DNA from: JBFAPK01 sp040676675
Lineage (GTDB): Bacteria; Actinomycetota; Actinomycetes; Mycobacteriales; Micromonosporaceae
Reading direction: 5' to 3'
Assembly (NCBI RefSeq): GCF_040676675.1
Contig: NZ_JBFAPK010000023.1
Location: 1 to 64,000 of the forward strand
DNA length: 64,000 nucleotides
Part shown: one piece after another, positions 59,277 to 64,000 of the stretch
How the letters are laid out: every line of letters starts with the position of its first letter
Position numbering within the stretch: the first letter of the stretch is position 1
The notes under the pieces: model-generated
Seen by the model: the letters and a program-made list of their open reading frames with translations, nothing else
Databases searched by the model: none
What the model was told of the DNA's origin: nothing
Translations under genes and position numbers: made by a program

Positions 59277-61625
59277 TTGGCGCTCGTTCGGGTGTACTGC
59301 GGTCTTGCCTCGGCGGATCCGACCGCGCGGCCGGCTTCGGCCGACTCGTCGCTGACCGCGGCCGTCGTCGACGACGCGGGACGGCTACTGCACGTCTGCG
59401 AGATCGCCGACGATCCACTCGGCTACGCCCGGCTCGGCGCGCTGCTGGTCGAGCGCTCCGGCGGGCCGAGCGGTGCGGCGATCGCCGCCGACAGTGACGA
59501 CCACACCGTCACCTCGCTGCTCAGCGCCGCCGGACGGCCGCTCGCCATCGCCGACGACGACTCGGTGGACGACTTCGCCGAGCGCTTCGCCGACGACGAG
59601 TCCCTGGACGAGATGCAGTCGCCACCGGCCGAGCGGCGCGCAGTCGGACTGGCCCGGGCGTTGCAGGCCGGCGCGCTCTCCGCGGTGACCCTCCCGGCAC
59701 CGCGCGACCTCGCCGGCTACAAGTCCGTGCTGGCGGCGCACGCCGCGTTGGCGAACGGCCGGCACTCCGCCGCCGTGGCCCTGCGCGAGGTGCTGCGCGA
59801 GCTCTACCCGGCCGCGCTGCGCGCCTATCCGGACCCGGCCGAACCGGTCTCGCTGGCGGTGCTCGACGCGCTGCCCGAGCCCGGGATGCTGGCCGCCAAC
59901 GGCAGCCGCGGTCGGGACACCGCGGTGGCGGCCGACGCCATCGCCGCCCACCTCGCGGCCGACGGTGTGGCCGACGCCGGCGCCATCACCGAGGCGGTCA
60001 CCGCGCTGCGGGTCGCGATCGCCGAGACGCCCCGGCGGCCCGTCGCGAACAAGGCCATGACCTCGGCGATCGCCGAGACGGTACGGCAGGCCGTCGCGGC
60101 GGTACGGGCCTGCGACGCCGGCTGCGACGCGCTGGTGGCGACGCTGACGGCCCGGGTCGGCACCGCGCCGTCCACCGCCCGCCGGTCCCTGCGCCGCGCC
60201 CCCGACCTGGCCACCCCGGCCTCCGCTCCGCCGGCCGTCGACGCCGCGACCAACCGGAACGACCCGCTGCCCGGCGGTGGGCGGCGCAGCCGTCCGGAGC
60301 CGGCGGGTCGCGGCGGGCTGACGGCGTCCCAGCCGATGACGCCGGTCGCGCCGACCCCGGTGGCCCCGCCGCCGATGGCGCCCGCGCCGGTCACCCCGGC
60401 CGCCGCCATGCCGACGCCGGCCACCCCGCCCACCGCGCCGTCACCGCTGCGTACGCCGCCCGCCCCCGCGCCGCAGCCGGCCCCGCTGGCGCCGGCCGCG
60501 CACCGCGGCGACGTCCCGGCCAACCGCCCGATCTCGGCCCCACCACCGCCGCCCGGCATCACGCCGATCGGTCAGCAGCAGCAGCGGGGCAAGATACCGC
60601 CGGCCGAGGCGGGCGAGCCGTTCCGGGCCACGCTCACCACCGCCGCGATCCAGAACGCGCGCGCCGAGCGGCAGCGTCCGACACCGATCACCCCGCGGCC
60701 CCGTACCAAGCCGGAGCCCGAGTCCGCGTCGGCGCCGACCAACGGGTTCGGCGCGACGGACCTGCCGATGCCCGTACCGACCCGGCCCGGCCCGGAACCG
60801 GCCCCGCCGGGCTCCCGGGCGAACTGGCCCCTGGTGACGCCGTCGGACGAGCGTCCCGAGGCCGCCGGCGCGCCGGAGCCTCCCCCGTACCCCGGTTCGG
60901 AGCGCGGCCGGTCGCCGATCGACGCGCCGACCGATCCGGGTACGGGCGAGAACCGGATCACCCCGCCGTGGCTCGCCGACGACCTGCCGCAGGAGCCGCC
61001 GATGCTGCGCCTCGTCGAGCCGCCGCCGCTGGCCGACCGGGCGCTGCGCGAGAACACCCAGCAGTCGGCGCAGCTGCCGCTCGACGCCCCGCCGCTGCGC
61101 CTGGTCGAGCCGAACGGCGCCGGCCGGGACGAGCTTCCCACCCGACCCGCGCGCCCGGCCGCCGAGCACAGCGAGCCTCCGGTGCCGGACGAGGGCGACG
61201 GCGACCTGCTGATCTTCGCGGCCGCGCGTTCGGCCTGGTTCACCGACCACCCGGACGAGTCCGAGGTGCAGTGGTCGTCCACCGCGGACACCGGCTGGCG
61301 GGCGGCGGAGCAGGCCGCCCGGCCGGCGGTCGGCGCCGAGACCAGCGCCGGCCTGCCCAAGCGCGTACCGCAGGCCAACCTGGTGCCGGGCTCGCCGCTG
61401 CGCGACGAGCGTCCACTGCGGATCGTGCGCGACCCGGCGAGCCTCGCCGAGAACACCACGGGCTACTTCCGCGGCTGGCGTCGCGGGCAGGAGATCGGCG
61501 GGTTCGCGGTCGGCGGCCGTCCGGGCCGCGAGTCGGCCGGCGGTTGGGACTTCAGCCGGGACCCGAGCGGGCAGGACGAGAGCCGGGAGTTCGAGTTCCC
61601 ACGCTCTGCGGGGTACCGCTCCTAG
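59277..61625 (+). CDS. Protein with IS110-transposase-like N-terminus and disordered Pro-rich tail
   Basis: A 782-residue protein. Residues 1-205 follow the layout of IS110-family transposase N-domains: AVVDDAGRLLHVCEIADDPL, LTSLLSAAGRPLAIADDD-type spacing, LHREVLRELYPAAL-like LREVLRELYPAALRAYPDP, then VSLAVLDALPEPGMLAA. The catalytic DEDD acids are not recognisable at their usual places. Residues 205-315 are helical; the remaining 450 or more are Pro/Ala/Arg-rich, with a short ordered block near 640-690 (LLIFAAARSAWFTDHPDESE). TTG start follows GGGAGGAGG. It is single-copy-looking, with no IS ends flanking it, so it is probably a domesticated protein. Confidence 0.7.
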   Translation: MALVRVYCGLASADPTARPASADSSLTAAVVDDAGRLLHVCEIADDPLGYARLGALLVERSGGPSGAAIAADSDDHTVTSLLSAAGRPLAIADDDSVDDFAERFADDESLDEMQSPPAERRAVGLARALQAGALSAVTLPAPRDLAGYKSVLAAHAALANGRHSAAVALREVLRELYPAALRAYPDPAEPVSLAVLDALPEPGMLAANGSRGRDTAVAADAIAAHLAADGVADAGAITEAVTALRVAIAETPRRPVANKAMTSAIAETVRQAVAAVRACDAGCDALVATLTARVGTAPSTARRSLRRAPDLATPASAPPAVDAATNRNDPLPGGGRRSRPEPAGRGGLTASQPMTPVAPTPVAPPPMAPAPVTPAAAMPTPATPPTAPSPLRTPPAPAPQPAPLAPAAHRGDVPANRPISAPPPPPGITPIGQQQQRGKIPPAEAGEPFRATLTTAAIQNARAERQRPTPITPRPRTKPEPESASAPTNGFGATDLPMPVPTRPGPEPAPPGSRANWPLVTPSDERPEAAGAPEPPPYPGSERGRSPIDAPTDPGTGENRITPPWLADDLPQEPPMLRLVEPPPLADRALRENTQQSAQLPLDAPPLRLVEPNGAGRDELPTRPARPAAEHSEPPVPDEGDGDLLIFAAARSAWFTDHPDESEVQWSSTADTGWRAAEQAARPAVGAETSAGLPKRVPQANLVPGSPLRDERPLRIVRDPASLAENTTGYFRGWRRGQEIGGFAVGGRPGRESAGGWDFSRDPSGQDESREFEFPRSAGYRS

Positions 61626-61787
61626 GCCGCGTCTCACAAGGGCGGTCGAGCCGAGGCGGAGTCCGGACGGCGGTCCGGCAAGGCGCGGTTTCGTCCGGAT
61701 ACCGCTGTGGTATCCGGGCGGTAGCGCAACGCGGCCGGCCGTCGTCTGGGCCCGCCGCAGGCCGGCCAGTCCTTATGAAACGCGGCC
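61626..61787. mobile_element. MITE-like element with 18-bp terminal inverted repeats
   Basis: GGCCGCGTCTCACAAGGG (61626-61643) and TCCTTATGAAACGCGGCC (61770-61787) are inverted repeats matching at 15 of 18 positions. The 162-bp element encodes nothing and contains an inner perfect 9-bp palindrome (61696-61718). It starts on the base after the stop of the preceding gene. No target-site duplication was seen, so it may be a remnant. Confidence 0.6.
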
Positions 61788-62653
61788 CAACAGCCTGAAC
61801 TCCGTCGCGTCGCCGCGTCCCGATCGGGGCGCGGCGACGCTCGTTCGTGGACCGGGTACGGCGCGGAGGTGAGGATCCCGCGGATCGGGGTATCACCCGA
61901 CCCGTGTCGCATCCTGCCGGGCATCGCCACGGGAACGGGCGTACGGGCCGCCTCAGCGCCCGCTGGAGCGACGGAGCGGGGCGGATCCTGGCAACACGAT
62001 GGCCGGCGCGTCCGTGCCCGCTACGGCGCTCCTGGCGGCGTACCGGCCGCCGTCGGCCCGTACGCGGCGGCTCTGATCGACGCGTACGGGCACCCGGCGC
62101 AGCGGACCGCCGCCGGCGCGGGCCGGGCAGAGGCGAAACGGCGCGGGCCGGACGGAGACGAGGCGGCGTGCCGGCCGGGGCCGACCACCTCGTGCCGGCC
62201 GGAGCGGCGACGAAGCACAGTGGCCGCTGGCGCGCGGCTCCGCCCGTCCCTCCGGAGTGGAGTGGGGCAGGCCCGCAGGTCCGGCAGGAGTTGGGAACTG
62301 GTACGGCGTGGACGGTGCGACCGGGACCATGCCCCGGCTCCCCCGGCGGCGGCGGGGTCCCGCTCGGTCCACCGCAGGCCCGCAGCGCGCGGAGCGGCAC
62401 GGCTCCGTGCGGCTCAGGGACGACCGCCCCGGCGACCAACCAGGACGGTGGTACCGAGCGTCCACGGCGTCCGGTGTGGAGACCCGACGGGCACCGGGAC
62501 GATCCGCGCCACGGGTACGACGGCGGTCCGCTTACGAGCGCGACGCAGCGCGGGCGAACGCGCACAGGGCGGACCGCCGCGTCACCGGGTCGCCCCGGTG
62601 CCGGCCGACCCGCCGCCGGCGCGAGCGCCCGCGCCGGCCGGGTTCCCCGACCG
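61788..62653. other. Region of about 0.87 kb with no convincing gene
   Basis: All long open frames here, on both strands, are Arg/Pro/Gly/Ala-rich and lack a ribosome site, a recognisable family or consistent third-position GC. One rightward frame from 61869 has a stretch with better codon bias (around PYAAALIDAYGHP, 62056-62094), so a decayed gene is possible. Confidence 0.4.
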
Positions 62654-63241
62654 TCAGGCCGGTGCGACCGCGCGCGACCGCCGCATCGTCAGCACGTACT
62701 CGACCAGCGAGATCAGCACGTGCTTGGTCGACTCGCGGTTACGCGCGTCGCACGCGACGACCGGTACGTCGTTCGAGATGGCCAGCGCGTCCCGTACGTC
62801 CTGCGGGTCGTGGTACTGCATCCCGTCGAAGCAGTTGATCGCCACGAGGTACGGCAGCCGCCGGTGCTCGAAGAAGTCGATCGCCGCGAAGCAGTCCGCC
62901 AGTCGACGCGTGTCGACGAGGACCACGGCACCGATCGCCCCTCGTACCAGCTCGTCCCACATGAACCAGAACCGCGTCTGGCCCGGCGTTCCGAACAGGT
63001 AGAGGATCAGGTCTCGGTCGATCGAGATACGGCCGAAGTCCATGGCGACCGTGGTGGTCGTCTTACCCGGTACCTGTCGCGTGTCATCGACGCCCACGCC
63101 AGCCGACGTCATGATCGCCTCGGTGGTCAGCGGCGTGATCTCGGAGACCGAGCCGACCAGCGTCGTCTTACCAACGCCGAATCCACCGGCGATGACGATC
63201 TTCGCCGATGTCACGCGCCCGGCCGTCGGGCGGTGCGACAT
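62654..63241 (-). CDS. Conservon GTP-binding protein (CvnD-like, MglA-related)
   Basis: A 195-residue Ras-like ATP/GTP-binding protein. P-loop GGFGVGKTTLVGSVSE near residues 18-33, switch I/II region TTTTVAMDFGRI and GTPGQTRFWFMWDELVRGA, and the base-specificity region VAINCFDG. Together with roadblock/LC7 and DUF742 proteins it forms the actinobacterial conservon, linked to membrane histidine kinases and development. ATG at 63241, 1 bp after the DUF742 stop. Last gene of the operon in this window. Confidence 0.92.
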   Translation of the reverse strand: MSHRPTAGRVTSAKIVIAGGFGVGKTTLVGSVSEITPLTTEAIMTSAGVGVDDTRQVPGKTTTTVAMDFGRISIDRDLILYLFGTPGQTRFWFMWDELVRGAIGAVVLVDTRRLADCFAAIDFFEHRRLPYLVAINCFDGMQYHDPQDVRDALAISNDVPVVACDARNRESTKHVLISLVEYVLTMRRSRAVAPA

Positions 63242-63242
63242 G

Positions 63243-63620
63243 TCAGAGCCTGCGAAGTCCACTCAGCACCCTCTCCAGCAGTTCAGTGCCCACCGCGTCG
63301 TTCGAGTCTTCCAGGGATGTCGGTTCGTGCACGGCGACAAGACCGTCGGCGGCCATGTCGGCGATCAGAACCCGGGCCACTCCGAGCGGCAGTTGCATCC
63401 GCGCCGCGATCTCGGCGAGCGACTGAAGCCGTCCGTCACACAGCGCGGCGATGTATTGGTGCTCCCGGCTCTGGCCGCCATTGGCGTTACCGGCCGACCG
63501 GCCCCGCACCGTCGTCTCGACGAGCGCCTCCAGGGCGATATCGAGCCGGGGACGGGTCCGACCGCCGGTGACGGCGTATGGCCTGACCAGCGCGCCAGTC
63601 GGCTCGTCACGCTCGGCCAT
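63243..63620 (-). CDS. DUF742 conservon protein (CvnC-like)
   Basis: A 125-residue protein of the DUF742 family: LVRPYAVTGGRTRPRLDIAL at the start, then HQYIAALCDGRLQSLAEIAA and LPLGVARVLIADMAADGLVA, a winged-helix-like part. Ribosome site GGAGG precedes the ATG at 63620. It lies between the roadblock and GTPase genes, the standard cvnB-cvnC-cvnD order. Confidence 0.93.
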   Translation of the reverse strand: MAERDEPTGALVRPYAVTGGRTRPRLDIALEALVETTVRGRSAGNANGGQSREHQYIAALCDGRLQSLAEIAARMQLPLGVARVLIADMAADGLVAVHEPTSLEDSNDAVGTELLERVLSGLRRL

Positions 63621-63736
63621 CGCCGCTCACCTCCTTCGTACCCTGCCGGAATCTCGATCGGTGGAGCTCGTCGTCTGTCGCCTATTGTCACACCGCTCAC
63701 GCGGCCAACGTCTCCGCCGGCCGCGTGCGGCTTGTT

Positions 63737-64000
63737 TCAGCCCAACATCCCCGCAGCGGCCCTAGGCTGCGGGGTCAGCGCGTCGCCCACCCGGTCGACG
63801 AGCAGCGCCATCTCGTACCCGACCTGTCCCACGTCGCAACTGCGGGCGGCGAGCACGGCGAACGACGAACCGTCCGAGATGGACATGAGGAACAGGAAAC
63901 CATTGTCCATCTCGACCACCGTCTGCAGCACCGCCCCACCCTCGAAGCAGCGCGCCGCGCCCTGTGTGAGGCTGACCAGGCCGGAAGCGATGGCGGCGAG
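63737..64000 (-). CDS. Roadblock/LC7 conservon protein (CvnB-like), N-terminus beyond the window
   Basis: The C-terminal 87 codons of a roadblock/LC7 protein, running off the right edge. Visible: LAAIASGLVSLTQGAARCFEG, then MDNGFLFLMSISDGSSFAVLA and YEMALLVDRVGDALTP, typical of the family's strand-helix order. It probably acts as a GTPase regulator for the adjacent CvnD-like protein. The start and the upstream sensor kinase gene, if present, lie outside. Confidence 0.92.
   Translation of the reverse strand, partial: LAAIASGLVSLTQGAARCFEGGAVLQTVVEMDNGFLFLMSISDGSSFAVLAARSCDVGQVGYEMALLVDRVGDALTPQPRAAAGMLG

Noticed and set aside
61847..63571. 574-codon rightward open frame across the conservon region
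   Set aside because: Its second half is antisense to the GTPase and DUF742 genes and its first half is low-complexity Arg/Pro/Gly with no ribosome site.

Overview
The window is about 64 kb of very GC-rich actinobacterial chromosome. Third codon positions are nearly all G or C, many genes start with GTG, several promoters are leaderless, and the markers are filamentous-actinomycete ones: acyl-CoA carboxylase epsilon subunit, mycosin, a roadblock/DUF742/GTPase conservon, a GPP34 protein and BlaI-linked cydABDC. The best guess is a Micromonosporaceae genome (Micromonospora or a close relative). That is inferred from gene content and style, not from a marker gene. No rRNA, tRNA, CRISPR array, phage or complete IS element was seen.

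Layout. 0-5.4 kb: ketopantoate-reductase-like enzyme, ECF41/SigJ sigma factor, M50-like membrane protein, a flavin/F420-oxidoreductase plus quinone-reductase pair behind a MerR/SoxR-like promoter, and a secreted GH25 muramidase. 5.5-9.4 kb: a lower-GC accessory island holding a type VII (WXG) polymorphic-toxin-like locus. Its parts are an EspC-like partner, a WQG protein with a C-terminal HERVH metallopeptidase tip, and small proteins resembling EF-Tu domain II. A collapsed tandem duplicate lies next to it. 9.4-15 kb: a transmembrane Ser/Thr kinase and a second type VII set (helical protein, PPE-like proline-rich protein, mycosin) placed between accE and maf. 15.6-25.3 kb: O-methyltransferase, secreted beta-helix protein, MFS carrier, DrrAB-type ABC exporter with a PadR regulator, acyl-CoA carboxylase alpha chain and GuaB1.

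25.3-38.2 kb: a TetR/DoxX divergent pair with its operator, a short threonyl-tRNA synthetase preceded by a Thr-Thr-Thr leader peptide and attenuator, an LpdA-type dehydrogenase, a DUF4349 lipoprotein, a PhzF-like protein, an M20 amidohydrolase and a B12-dependent acyl-CoA mutase large subunit. 38.4-49.2 kb: a second Ser/Thr kinase, then nucleotide and pentose salvage genes (phosphosugar mutase, Nudix hydrolase, uracil phosphoribosyltransferase, deoxyribose-phosphate aldolase, two aldehyde dehydrogenases of which one is a half-length pseudo-enzyme). 49.4-58.1 kb: BlaI, an M56 protease and the cytochrome bd operon cydABDC with matching BlaI-type boxes at blaI and cydA, then a PadR/permease pair. 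58.2-64 kb: an acidic conserved protein, a protein with an IS110-transposase-like N-terminus, a MITE-like element, about 0.9 kb with no convincing gene, and the start of a conservon running off the right edge.

The most interesting signals are the duplicated WXG-metallopeptidase/EF-Tu-II-like locus, the threonine attenuator ahead of the truncated ThrRS, the BlaI-cyd regulon boxes, the low-GC mosaic inside the mycosin gene and the domesticated-transposase-like protein.
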